The translations under genes were made by a program, and so were the position numbers. Source: DATMYQ01 sp035560935 (lineage in GTDB: Bacteria; Bacillota; Negativicutes; Sporomusales; Sporomusaceae). Taken from it: DNA of 17,513 nucleotides. The notes beneath the pieces were generated by a model. The model worked only from the letters and a program-made list of their open reading frames with translations, had not been told where the DNA came from and searched no databases. Where the stretch lies: assembly GCA_035560935.1 (NCBI GenBank), contig DATMYQ010000377.1:1-17513 (forward strand), in the 5' to 3' direction. Numbering within the stretch: position 1 is the first letter of the stretch; the number at the start of each line of letters is the position of its first letter. Positions 1-5,202 of this stretch are shown here, one piece after another.

Positions 1-1
1 C

Positions 2-361
2 GTTAAAAGAATAAGAAACGCAGCTGCCCATAATAACTGTGTGATAAATAATTTTCTGGGAGAAAATTCGAAACCAAATACAAATCATGGATTGTTGCAA
101 AGTTTAGCTCAAAATCCCCAAATTACCCCGCAAGCACGAAAAACTCAATTAAGAAAAGCAAAAATGAGGCAACTGATTTCCTTGTTATACGCCCACAAAA
201 TAATTGTTACCAGTCAAGGGGTTCATGACCATATTTCAGAAAGATTGAATGATTTATCGAATCGAATTTTCAAGAATTACACCTACCACGATTGTGATTC
301 TTTGCGCAAATCGTTGGAGTTCATACGACATGTTATTGACTTTTGGTTTAAAATTGGCTAA
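2..361 (+). CDS. HEPN/Abi-like protein, C-terminal part (5' end outside window)
   Basis: The frame is open from the window edge to the TAA at 359-361, so the gene is cut at its 5' end. The GTG at 41 has no ribosome binding site and is probably internal. The first visible residues read RIRNAAAHNN, which contains R-N-A-A-A-H, the RX4-6H motif with a polar residue after Arg that is typical of HEPN ribonucleases. It is followed by a helical C-terminal region of about 95 residues, as in Abi-family (Abi_2-like) abortive infection proteins. Function in phage defence by RNA cleavage is inferred from the family. The gene is clearly more AT-rich than the replication genes to its right and lies convergent to them, so it looks like separately acquired cargo. 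Family assignment rests on one motif and general character, so it is moderate only. Confidence 0.55.
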   Translation, partial: VKRIRNAAAHNNCVINNFLGENSKPNTNHGLLQSLAQNPQITPQARKTQLRKAKMRQLISLLYAHKIIVTSQGVHDHISERLNDLSNRIFKNYTYHDCDSLRKSLEFIRHVIDFWFKIG

Positions 362-401
362 TATAGATATACAAAGAAAAATCACTTCGGTGGTTTTGCG
401 A

Positions 402-430
402 GGGGGCATCGTCAGATGTCGCCTTATTTT
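402..430 (+). terminator. Terminator-like hairpin after the HEPN gene
   Basis: GGGGGCATC (402-410) pairs with GATGTCGCC (415-423) with one mismatch and one G-T wobble across a GTCA loop. TTATTTTTG follows. It lies 40 bases after the HEPN stop codon and fits an intrinsic terminator for it. Confidence 0.55.
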
Positions 431-478
431 TGTTAGTGCAAAGTTCTTACTTACATTAATTTAGACAGCCAATGATTC

Positions 479-514
479 AAAACCCCATGCCAATATATTA
501 CGGCATGGGGTTTT
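479..514. terminator. Perfect 13-bp hairpin, probable bidirectional terminator
   Basis: AAAACCCCATGCC (479-491) is perfectly complementary to GGCATGGGGTTTT (502-514), with a 10-base loop. The A run on one arm and T run on the other let it act in both directions, which fits its place between convergent genes. Confidence 0.75.
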
Positions 515-688
515 ACAATCCACTGCTTTGTTAAACCGGACTCTCTGTTTCAGATATCCTTTGGCTAAGCGGATACATCAGTGTAGTTGGTCAGATATCT
601 AAATTGGTAAACTATCTAGCCTTGCTCTTTTTTTGTGGCAGTTGCTCCGCCACGCCCTAGCTGTGCCTATTGTTTATCGGGCCACGCT

Positions 689-1204
689 TCACGAAGCTTT
701 GCCGCCCCGTGGCAAATTCTCCACACTTCCGGCCACCAAGGCCAGTACTTTGGTATTGACCGCTTCGGATTTTTCCCGCTGGGACATGGCTTCGTATACC
801 TTGAAAAAATGGGCCCGGTCGGCAGTGGTGTTTTCTGATTCGCACAGACGGCGAACACCGCCCAGCCGTCCGATGGCCTGGCCAATGGCCGGATGGCTCC
901 AGGCGGCGGCTTTGTACGGGTCCATTTTGCGGCAGACTTCCTCCCAGGCCAGATCCGCCGGCGGCAGTCCTTGCGCGGTCGGGCGCAGGCTGTCAATGGC
1001 CTCGCGGATTTCCGAGACGGTCGGCCAAAATTTGGCGGTGATCAAAATTTTCAGCATCGCCTGTTCGGCGACGGAGTAGGAGACATCCGCCAATAGTTTG
1101 CCCCACAGGCTGGCGGTGACGTCCAACCGTAAATCCTTGTTTTGCATCCCCGGCCAGTTGGACAGGGCCAAGGCTACCAGTTTGCCCGCTTCTTGTTTGG
1201 TCAT
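689..1204 (-). CDS. Phage helicase loader, G39P-like
   Basis: 171 residues, ATG at 1204-1202 with AAGGAGA eight bases upstream. The N-terminal 70 residues match the character of the SPP1 G39P family (loader and inhibitor of the replicative helicase): MTKQEA start, a helical region with ETA-like spacing, then the KFWPTVSEIREAI segment that is typical of these loaders. The C-terminal 100 residues are less conserved in this family. The protein would bring the host DnaB-type helicase to an origin marked by the replisome organiser encoded just upstream. The stop of that gene and this start are only four bases apart, so they are probably translationally coupled. No helicase or primase gene follows within the window, so the element would depend on the host replicative helicase. 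SPP1 G39P is shorter (about 126 residues). Confidence 0.7.
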   Translation of the reverse strand: MTKQEAGKLVALALSNWPGMQNKDLRLDVTASLWGKLLADVSYSVAEQAMLKILITAKFWPTVSEIREAIDSLRPTAQGLPPADLAWEEVCRKMDPYKAAAWSHPAIGQAIGRLGGVRRLCESENTTADRAHFFKVYEAMSQREKSEAVNTKVLALVAGSVENLPRGGKAS

Positions 1205-1208
1205 TTGC

Positions 1209-1643
1209 TCACTCTCCTTGGTTTTCCTCCATAAATTTCAGCAGGGAACCCAGCGCGGTATTGCGTTGTCCCGCCCCGCTGACGCTGCCGCCTGTTTTAC
1301 CGCTGGCGGCTTTTTTCTGCCCGGACCGGAGCAGCCATTTGAAAGAACGGCGCAGGCGGATGCTCTGCCCGGCGGATTTCCGGGTCATCGTGATGTACCC
1401 GGCAGTTTCCAGCCGTTTCAAATGTTCGCCGCTGGTACGCTCCGACAGGCCCAATTCGGCGGCGATGTGCCGGGCGGTGATGGGCCGGCCATATAGAACA
1501 ATGCCCCAGCGTTCGCCATGGCGCAATTCTTCGCTGGTGGTCCGGTCGATCAGCCAAAGAAATACCCAGATCGCCGCGCCAATGGCGCTGACGTGTTTTG
1601 CGCAAAGCAAGCCTGAACTTACCGGAAATGATATTTTTTCAAT
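1209..1643 (-). CDS. Phage replisome organiser, winged-helix origin-binding protein (unusual start)
   Basis: The clear part (from TTG at 1610-1608) is 133 residues with an IGAAIWVFLWLIDRTT helix and a winged helix around the RHIAAELGLSERTSGEHLKRLE stretch, typical of phage replisome organisers that bind the origin and recruit the helicase loader. The TTG at 1610 has no ribosome binding site. The same frame is open further upstream and adds the residues EKISFPVSSGL, which fit the usual FPV..GLL..KH start of this family. That extension is preceded at the right distance by AGGAGG (1658-1653), but the only codon there in frame is ATT (1643-1641). A TTG at 1642-1640 lies in another frame and hits TAA after seven codons. 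So the gene either uses a rare ATT start, has lost an ATG, or carries a one-base frameshift. Length is short for the family. It is coupled to the loader gene downstream. Confidence 0.65.
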   Translation of the reverse strand: MEKISFPVSSGLLCAKHVSAIGAAIWVFLWLIDRTTSEELRHGERWGIVLYGRPITARHIAAELGLSERTSGEHLKRLETAGYITMTRKSAGQSIRLRRSFKWLLRSGQKKAASGKTGGSVSGAGQRNTALGSLLKFMEENQGE

Positions 1644-1699
1644 TCAGACCGCCCTCCTTTTTCCTTCCCATCCCGCTGACGGCTCCTGTCCTTGTACTG

Positions 1700-1857
1700 T
1701 TTTATCTATTGTATATGTATTGTAGGGACCCCGCCGCCCCAGACGCACCAAGGGGCGACGGTCGCAGGGATCGCGGATTTCTTCCGATCTGATCGCGGAT
1801 TTCTGCGGATCAGGTCGCGGATTTCTTCCAGTCTGATCGCGGATTTTTTCGGATCAG
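1700..1857. other. Probable replication origin of the element
   Basis: Three elements lie side by side just upstream of the replisome organiser. First is an AT-rich stretch (1700-1724) with TATTGTA at 1707-1713 and 1718-1724. Second is a GC-rich inverted repeat, CCGCCGCCCC (1731-1740) and GGGGCGACGG (1752-1761), with one mismatch. Third is a set of four tandem iterons (1769-1857). The hairpin has no T run on either strand, so it does not look like a terminator. Iterons plus an AT-rich unwinding region beside the initiator gene is the usual origin design; function here is inferred. Confidence 0.5.
1769..1857. repeat. Four tandem iterons of 21-23 bp
   Basis: Copies lie at 1769-1790, 1791-1813, 1814-1834 and 1835-1857. 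All share TCGCGGATTT; the ends alternate between a TTCC-type (copies 1 and 3, ending TCT) and a CGGATCAG ending (copies 2 and 4). They are therefore also a two-unit higher-order repeat of about 44 bp. There are no spacers, so this is not a CRISPR array. Likely binding sites for the replisome organiser. Confidence 0.8.
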
Positions 1858-1871
1858 TGGACAATTCCCGT

Positions 1872-2222
1872 TTAGCGGACGAACCCGCCTTCCATTTGCT
1901 CCACTAATTGGGCCAGGTCTTTTATTTCTTTGAGCCACAGGCATTTTTCCGGCCCGGGCCAATACTCCGATTTTTGGATGATAATTTTCACGGCGGCCAT
2001 CACCGCTTCCCGCCGCTCGAATTTCCGCTGGGCTTTTTTGGCCTGCTCCCAGTATTGCGGAATGATTTCCTGCTGATAGATCCGGACTTGCGCCGTGCTC
2101 ACCGCCAATAATTCCTCGGCGTCCTGCAGCCGTTCGGTCACGGCCTCCAGATGGGCCAGCAGAACATCCGCTTCGATGTTCATGCCGCATCCGGTTGGCG
2201 TTTCGGTTTGCTGTTCGTTCAT
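1872..2222 (-). CDS. Hypothetical phage early protein, helical/coiled coil
   Basis: 116 residues, ATG at 2222-2220, with AAAGGGG about eight bases upstream. I do not recognise a family. The sequence is almost entirely helical and highly charged: residues 17-75 carry long runs of Glu, Gln, Arg and Ala with heptad-like Leu/Val spacing, and the C-terminal part has a conserved-looking KSEYWPGPEK turn and a second amphipathic helix. There is no signal peptide or membrane segment. It lies in the early operon between the regulators and the origin/replisome genes, so a role in replication or its control is possible but unproven. The -35 box of an opposing promoter sits directly against its start codon, so the two could interfere. 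A competing frame at 1810-2190 looks like a shadow. Confidence 0.7.
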   Translation of the reverse strand: MNEQQTETPTGCGMNIEADVLLAHLEAVTERLQDAEELLAVSTAQVRIYQQEIIPQYWEQAKKAQRKFERREAVMAAVKIIIQKSEYWPGPEKCLWLKEIKDLAQLVEQMEGGFVR

Positions 2223-2251
2223 TTGATCGGCCCCTTTCTTTCGGTTATAAT
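2223..2251 (+). promoter_or_regulatory. Promoter of putative antisense RNA
   Basis: TTGATC (2223-2228), a 17-bp spacer, and a perfect TATAAT (2246-2251) on the + strand. It faces against the early operon, and no + strand protein gene follows. Confidence 0.6.
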
Positions 2252-2257
2252 ATCAGT

Positions 2258-2309
2258 GAAGGTTTTTGAACAGGACCTTTGCCGGACGTTGCCGCGTCCG
2301 GCCTTTTTT
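2258..2309 (+). ncRNA. Putative ~52-nt antisense RNA, OOP-like position
   Basis: A transcript from the promoter above would start near G2258 and end at the hairpin at 2281-2302 plus T run. It would carry a short first hairpin (AAGGT 2259-2263 with ACCTT 2275-2279) and the terminator hairpin. It has no room for a protein. It is complementary to the early operon mRNA between the membrane microprotein and the helical protein gene. In phage lambda the OOP RNA is also a short antisense RNA between regulators and replication genes; the analogy is positional only. Not tied to any known RNA family. Confidence 0.45.
2281..2309 (+). terminator. Strong rightward intrinsic terminator
   Basis: GCCGGACG (2281-2288) pairs with CGTCCGGC (2295-2302) over a TTGCCG loop, followed by C and six T. 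It works on the + strand only; read leftwards the hairpin is not followed by a T run, so the early operon could pass through it. Confidence 0.8.
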
Positions 2310-2328
2310 ATTGCGTTCACTATTGCGG

Positions 2329-2439
2329 TCACAGCCACACCACAAACGCAGCGTACAGGGCCGCCGCCAAAACCACAATGCAGGCTTCGTACAGCGAAGC
2401 CCCCTTTTTTTGTCTTTGCAGCCGGTTCGCTACTCGCAT
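2329..2439 (-). CDS. 36-residue single-span membrane microprotein
   Basis: ATG at 2439-2437, TGA at 2331-2329. The start overlaps the last codons of the upstream excisionase-like gene (stop at 2432-2430), with GGTGA a few bases before the ATG, so translational coupling is likely. The first 13 residues are strongly basic (MRVANRLQRQKKG), and the rest is one hydrophobic segment, CIVVLAAALYAAFVVWL, ending at the stop. By the positive-inside rule the N-terminus would stay in the cytoplasm. No family is recognised. Position in the early operon and the clean basic/hydrophobic layout argue for a real gene, but there is no homology support here. Confidence 0.5.
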   Translation of the reverse strand: MRVANRLQRQKKGASLYEACIVVLAAALYAAFVVWL

Positions 2440-2732
2440 GCGCTCACCGCCCGGGCCGGCACTTCATGGCGTTTGATATACTCTTCCAGCGCCCATTTGG
2501 GGATGACCTTCCTGCCGTGAAGCTGGCTGTAAGTGATGTTGCCCTGTTTCATTTCCTCGTAGAGCAGCCAGGAGCTGACGCCCACCGCCAGGGCGGCCTC
2601 GGCCACGCTAAAGCCCAGCCGGCCGGATAAATCAATCACCTTTTTCGGTTTTTGCTGCGGTACTTTCTTGCCGCAGGACTGGCAGAATTTCATTTCCGGC
2701 GCCAACGCGCCGCCGCATTTGGTGCATTTCAT
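2430..2732 (-). CDS. Zinc-ribbon plus excisionase-like winged HTH protein
   Basis: 100 residues, ATG at 2732-2730 preceded by GAGGGGG. Residues 3-20 form a zinc ribbon, CxxC-x10-CxxC (C3, C6, C17, C20). Residues 40-90 read as an excisionase/MerR-type DNA-binding domain (FSVAEAALAVGVSSWLLYEE, then GRKVIPKWALEEYIKRH), the form usually annotated helix-turn-helix domain 17. It follows the Cro-like gene by 20 bases in the early operon, the usual place for a recombination directionality factor. The likely role is to bend DNA at the attachment site and steer the integrase towards excision. The ribbon closely resembles the one at the C-terminus of this element's integrase. It could instead be a transcription regulator. 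Confidence 0.7.
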   Translation of the reverse strand: MKCTKCGGALAPEMKFCQSCGKKVPQQKPKKVIDLSGRLGFSVAEAALAVGVSSWLLYEEMKQGNITYSQLHGRKVIPKWALEEYIKRHEVPARAVSACE

Positions 2733-2752
2733 TTTCTTGTCCCCCTCTTTTT

Positions 2753-2980
2753 TTAGCTGGCGGCCTTTTCGGCGGCCAGTGATTTTTCTTCCAGGTCCGC
2801 CAGGGTCATGCCGAGAACGCCGAGGATTTGCGACAGGCGCTGATCGCTCAGCCCCCGCTTGCCCAGTTCAATCTGGGAATAGGTCCCGGCGCTGACGCCG
2901 AGTTTCACCGCGACATACCCGGCTTTGAGGCCGCGATTTTCCCGCTCCCTTTTGATCACGGAGCCATATTTGTTTTTCAT
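2753..2980 (-). CDS. Cro-like XRE-family regulator
   Basis: 75 residues, ATG at 2980-2978 with GAAGGTG six bases upstream. Residues 5-65 form a five-helix XRE (HTH_3) DNA-binding domain: IKRERENRGLKAGYVAVKLG, then VSAGTYSQIELGKRGLSDQRL. There is no effector or peptidase domain. It is the first gene of the leftward early operon and is divergent from the CI-like repressor, so it is the Cro or Str counterpart in the switch. It should bind the ATTGCG operators between the two genes and shut down repressor synthesis or tune the early operon. Confidence 0.8.
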   Translation of the reverse strand: MKNKYGSVIKRERENRGLKAGYVAVKLGVSAGTYSQIELGKRGLSDQRLSQILGVLGMTLADLEEKSLAAEKAAS

Positions 2981-3015
2981 CAGTTCACCTTCTTTCTCCC
3001 TTTAGGATAAGAATT

Positions 3016-3107
3016 ATTGCGTTTCGCAATTTAAATTTTATCACATTGCGATAAGAAGTTCAATACAGGATTACGCGAAACGCAATAGATTTTTTTCGCA
3101 TATTGCG
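3016..3107. promoter_or_regulatory. Repressor operators between cI-like and cro-like genes
   Basis: The consensus half site is ATTGCG. A perfect palindrome ATTGCGTTTCGCAAT lies at 3016-3030. A near copy lies on the opposite strand, GCGAAACGCAAT at 3075-3086. Single half sites stand at 3045-3050 and 3102-3107. The sites cover the cro-side promoter spacer and the region just downstream of its start, and sit against the -10 box of the repressor gene. This is the expected layout of a two-repressor lysogeny switch. Confidence 0.75.
3035..3063 (-). promoter_or_regulatory. Early (cro-side) promoter
   Basis: On the - strand TTGAAC (3063-3058), 17-bp spacer, TAAAAT (3040-3035). An operator half site lies in the spacer and the perfect operator lies just downstream of the expected start, so bound repressor would block it. 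Confidence 0.65.
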
Positions 3108-3108
3108 G

Positions 3109-3114
3109 TATGAT
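3109..3114 (+). promoter_or_regulatory. -10 box of the repressor gene
   Basis: TATGAT at 3109-3114, 25 bases before the chosen ATG. No good -35 is seen at the usual distance; an operator half site ends one base before it. Regulation by the element's own repressors is likely. Confidence 0.4.
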
Positions 3115-3139
3115 ATTCTCAGAAGGAGTGTGGAGAACG

Positions 3140-3775
3140 ATGGTACTGGCTGAAAGATTACGGGCCGCCCGCTTAAAAAGAGGGTTATCGCAGAAAGAAG
3201 CCGCTGAAATGCTGAATATGAAGCAACCGACGTTATCAGGCTATGAGATCGGTCATCGTACCCCAGACCCGGAAACATTGGCGCGTCTGGCGATGCTCTA
3301 CGAATGCACAACGGATTATTTCCTGGACGTCCCCCAGCGAATTGGTGAAGCCTATTCGCCCGGTGAACCGTTTCCAGTGCCGATTGTCGGCGTGGTGCGG
3401 GCCGGGTTCGGCAGTCCCGTGCTGGAGGATTTCGACGGTTACAAGGCGGTGGACATGCAGTTTACAAAGATTTGCACCCGTGAGAATTTGTTTTGGCTGC
3501 GCGTGAAGGGCGACAGTATGACTGGCGACCATATCTGCAACGGGGATTTGGTCCTGGTCTGCCGTCAGGAAGACGTGGACAGCGGCAGTATTGCCATTGT
3601 CGCCATCGACGGCGAGGAAGGCACCGTGAAACGGATCATCAAAAAAGACGACCGCATTATTTTGCAGCCGTCCAATCCCTTGTTTATGCCGGAAGTCTAT
3701 GTGGGAGAAGAAATGGTTCACGTCAAAATCATTGGCCGCGTTTTAGAAGCGCGGCGGGATTTCACCAAACAGTAA
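3140..3775 (+). CDS. LexA/CI-type self-cleaving phage repressor (XRE + S24 peptidase)
   Basis: 211 residues from ATG 3140. The ATG at 3110 overlaps the -10 box, so the later start is preferred; AAGGAG lies at 3123-3128. Residues 3-60 are an XRE DNA-binding domain (LSQKEAAEMLNMKQPTLSGYE). Residues 80-205 are a LexA-like S24 domain with the Ala-Gly cleavage site A88-G89 (in VVRAGFG), nucleophile Ser126 (KGDSM) and general base Lys164 (GTVKR). All parts needed for RecA-stimulated self-cleavage are present, so it should keep the element silent and release it during DNA damage. It is divergent from the Cro-like gene and lies in line with the integrase. Confidence 0.88.
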   Translation: MVLAERLRAARLKRGLSQKEAAEMLNMKQPTLSGYEIGHRTPDPETLARLAMLYECTTDYFLDVPQRIGEAYSPGEPFPVPIVGVVRAGFGSPVLEDFDGYKAVDMQFTKICTRENLFWLRVKGDSMTGDHICNGDLVLVCRQEDVDSGSIAIVAIDGEEGTVKRIIKKDDRIILQPSNPLFMPEVYVGEEMVHVKIIGRVLEARRDFTKQ

Positions 3776-3776
3776 A

Positions 3777-3800
3777 GCCTGTATGGCGGCAGGCATTTTT
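3777..3800 (+). terminator. Weak terminator after the repressor gene
   Basis: GCCTG (3777-3781) pairs with CAGGC (3790-3794) and is followed by ATTTTT. It starts two bases after the stop codon. The stem is only five base pairs, so read-through into the integrase is likely. Confidence 0.4.
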
Positions 3801-3820
3801 AAAGCGGCAGGCATTTTAAA
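3786..3820 (+). repeat. Tandem duplication before the integrase
   Basis: GCGGCAGGCATTTTTAAA at 3786-3803 is followed at once by GCGGCAGGCATTTTAAA at 3804-3820, differing by one T. It duplicates the terminator arm and T run and ends one base into the integrase ribosome binding site. A recent slippage duplication is the simplest reading. Confidence 0.8.
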
Positions 3821-3834
3821 AAGGGGTGATGCAG

Positions 3835-5112
3835 ATGCGCGGCAGCGTGCAGAAGAAGGGCAACGCCTATTACATTGTGTTCGATCAGGGCCGCGATGCG
3901 GAAACCGGCAAGCGAAAGCAAAAGTGGATTAAGACCGGGGCCACAAAGAAAAAAGAGGCGGAGGCCGTGCTGGCGGACATGACCAAGGAAATTCACACCG
4001 GAACGTATGAGGAACCGACCAAATTGACAACGGCGGAATATCTGACCAAGTGGCTCAAAGACTATGCCTTAAACAAGGTGCGAAGCTCCACCTACACCAG
4101 CTACCAATGGTCTGTGGAGCAGCATTTGGTTCCGGAACTGGGCGCGGTCCCGCTGGCGCAGTTAAGGCCGTTGCACATCGAAGAATTTCTGAACAAGAAA
4201 ATGGGTTCCCATTTATCCACCACCTCGGTGCGCTATCTTTATTCCGTGCTGAATCTCTCCCTGGGTCAGGCCATGAAATGGCAAATGCTCAAAACCAACC
4301 CCTGCCAATACATTGAACCACCCCGCAAAGAAAAGTACCATGCCCAGGTCTTCACCGCCGAGCAGCTCATTCGCCTGCAGGAAATCACCGCGGATACGCT
4401 CGTCCACCTTCCCGTATTGCTGGCCGCCACCTGCGGTTTGCGGCGCGGCGAAGTCTGCGGCCTGCGGTGGCAGGACACCGATCTGGAACAGGGGCGGCTG
4501 ATGATCCGCCACTCACTGGACTGGGAAGACAGCAAACTGGTACTATTGCCGGTAAAAACCGCCAACAGCCAGCGTCTGGTGAAGCTGCCGCAGGTGGCGC
4601 TGTCCGCCTTGAAAGCGGAAAAGCGCCGCCAGGCGGAAGACAAGCTGCGGGCCGGCGGCCTCTACCAGGACAAAGGCTTTGTCTGGGCCTGGGATGACGG
4701 CCGTCCCCATGATCCGGATTACCTTTATAAAAAATACCGGGCGGCCATCACGCAATACAATGCCTCCATCGAGGCCGACGAAAACAAAACCGATGAACAA
4801 AAAGCCGTTGCAAAACTGCCGGTGATCCGGTTTCATGACCTGCGCCACAGCCACGCAACCTATCTATTAATGATGAAAGTCCCGGCCAAAGTCATTTCCG
4901 AACGTCTGGGCCATTCCTCCATCAACATCACCCAGGATATTTATTCCCATGTGCTGCCGGAAATGCAGGACGAAGCCGCCAACGAAATTGACAAGCTCCT
5001 GGAAAAAGAAAAAGTTCTCTGCAAAAAATGCAAAGAACCGTTGCCCTCCACCGTGAATTTTTGCCCCAACTGCGGAAAAAAAGTGCCCGCTCCGAAGCAG
5101 AATAATGCCTGA
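3835..5112 (+). CDS. int: Tyrosine integrase with C-terminal zinc ribbon
   Basis: 425 residues from ATG 3835, eight bases after AAGGGG; the GTG at 3826 overlaps that site. Residues 1-50 are an arm-DNA-binding domain (MRGSVQKKG, YYIVFD, TGKRKQKW), about 60-155 the SAM-like core-binding domain, and 170-380 the catalytic domain. Catalytic residues are seen: R203 (CGLRRGE), K241 (PVKTANS), H334 and R337 (HDLRHSH), H360 (LGHSS) and the nucleophile Y370 (DIYSH). It inserts and, with an excisionase, removes the element at the tRNA-Ala 3' end, 90 bases downstream. An unusual extra domain follows: C396, C399, C410, C413 form CxxC-x10-CxxC, like the ribbon of the excisionase-like protein at 2430-2732. 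Confidence 0.93.
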   Translation: MRGSVQKKGNAYYIVFDQGRDAETGKRKQKWIKTGATKKKEAEAVLADMTKEIHTGTYEEPTKLTTAEYLTKWLKDYALNKVRSSTYTSYQWSVEQHLVPELGAVPLAQLRPLHIEEFLNKKMGSHLSTTSVRYLYSVLNLSLGQAMKWQMLKTNPCQYIEPPRKEKYHAQVFTAEQLIRLQEITADTLVHLPVLLAATCGLRRGEVCGLRWQDTDLEQGRLMIRHSLDWEDSKLVLLPVKTANSQRLVKLPQVALSALKAEKRRQAEDKLRAGGLYQDKGFVWAWDDGRPHDPDYLYKKYRAAITQYNASIEADENKTDEQKAVAKLPVIRFHDLRHSHATYLLMMKVPAKVISERLGHSSINITQDIYSHVLPEMQDEAANEIDKLLEKEKVLCKKCKEPLPSTVNFCPNCGKKVPAPKQNNA

Positions 5113-5135
5113 TCGGGCGGGGCTGTGTACGTCTT

Positions 5136-5155
5136 GTTAGAAGAATGTTAGAAGA
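5136..5155 (+). repeat. Direct repeat between integrase and tRNA, possible arm sites
   Basis: GTTAGAAGA at 5136-5144 and 5147-5155, 11 bases apart (one helical turn). Integrase or excisionase arm sites are typically found here, but this is inference from position. Confidence 0.4.
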
Positions 5156-5160
5156 TAAAC

Positions 5161-5187
5161 AAAAAGAGCCTACAGCAATATGCCGTA
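5161..5187 (-). terminator. Terminator downstream of tRNA-Ala
   Basis: On the - strand TACGGCA (5187-5181) pairs with TGCTGTA (5177-5171) over a TAT loop with one G-T wobble. GGC then TCTTTTT follows. It lies inside the element side of the junction, so the integrated element supplies the tRNA with this terminator. Confidence 0.55.
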
Positions 5188-5202
5188 AACCCTTGATTTC
5201 CT

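Larger units (their letters stand above)
362..688. other. Intergenic region between HEPN gene and helicase loader
   Basis: No convincing gene. It holds two terminator-like hairpins (listed separately) and a 9-base direct repeat TCAGATATC at 550-558 and 591-599. It also has a short inverted repeat GTGGC/GCCAC at 635-653, preceded on the + strand by a T run, so that hairpin does not look like a + strand terminator. The base composition changes here from AT-rich (left) to GC-rich (right), so a junction between acquired segments is possible. Confidence 0.5.

Noticed and set aside
164..361. Spo0E-like phosphatase as a 66-residue gene starting at ATG 164
   Set aside because: The S-x-x-x-D motif would read SERLN, with Asp replaced, there is no ribosome binding site, and the frame runs open to the window edge with a HEPN motif upstream.
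635..653. GTGGC/GCCAC hairpin as terminator of the helicase loader
   Set aside because: The run that follows it on the loader strand is A, not T.
633..1079. Right-facing ORFs opposite the helicase loader
   Set aside because: They are GC-rich shadows with no ribosome binding site; the opposite strand gives a recognisable protein in a coupled operon.
1297..1605. Second frame inside the replisome organiser, possible +1 product
   Set aside because: Arg/Pro-rich shadow sequence with no family features; the organiser frame has the winged helix.
1769..1857. CRISPR array
   Set aside because: The units are directly adjacent with no unique spacers and no cas gene is present.
2151..2630. Right-facing 159-codon ORF across the early operon
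   Set aside because: Contains the promoter and terminator described here, lacks a ribosome binding site, and overlaps two better-supported genes.
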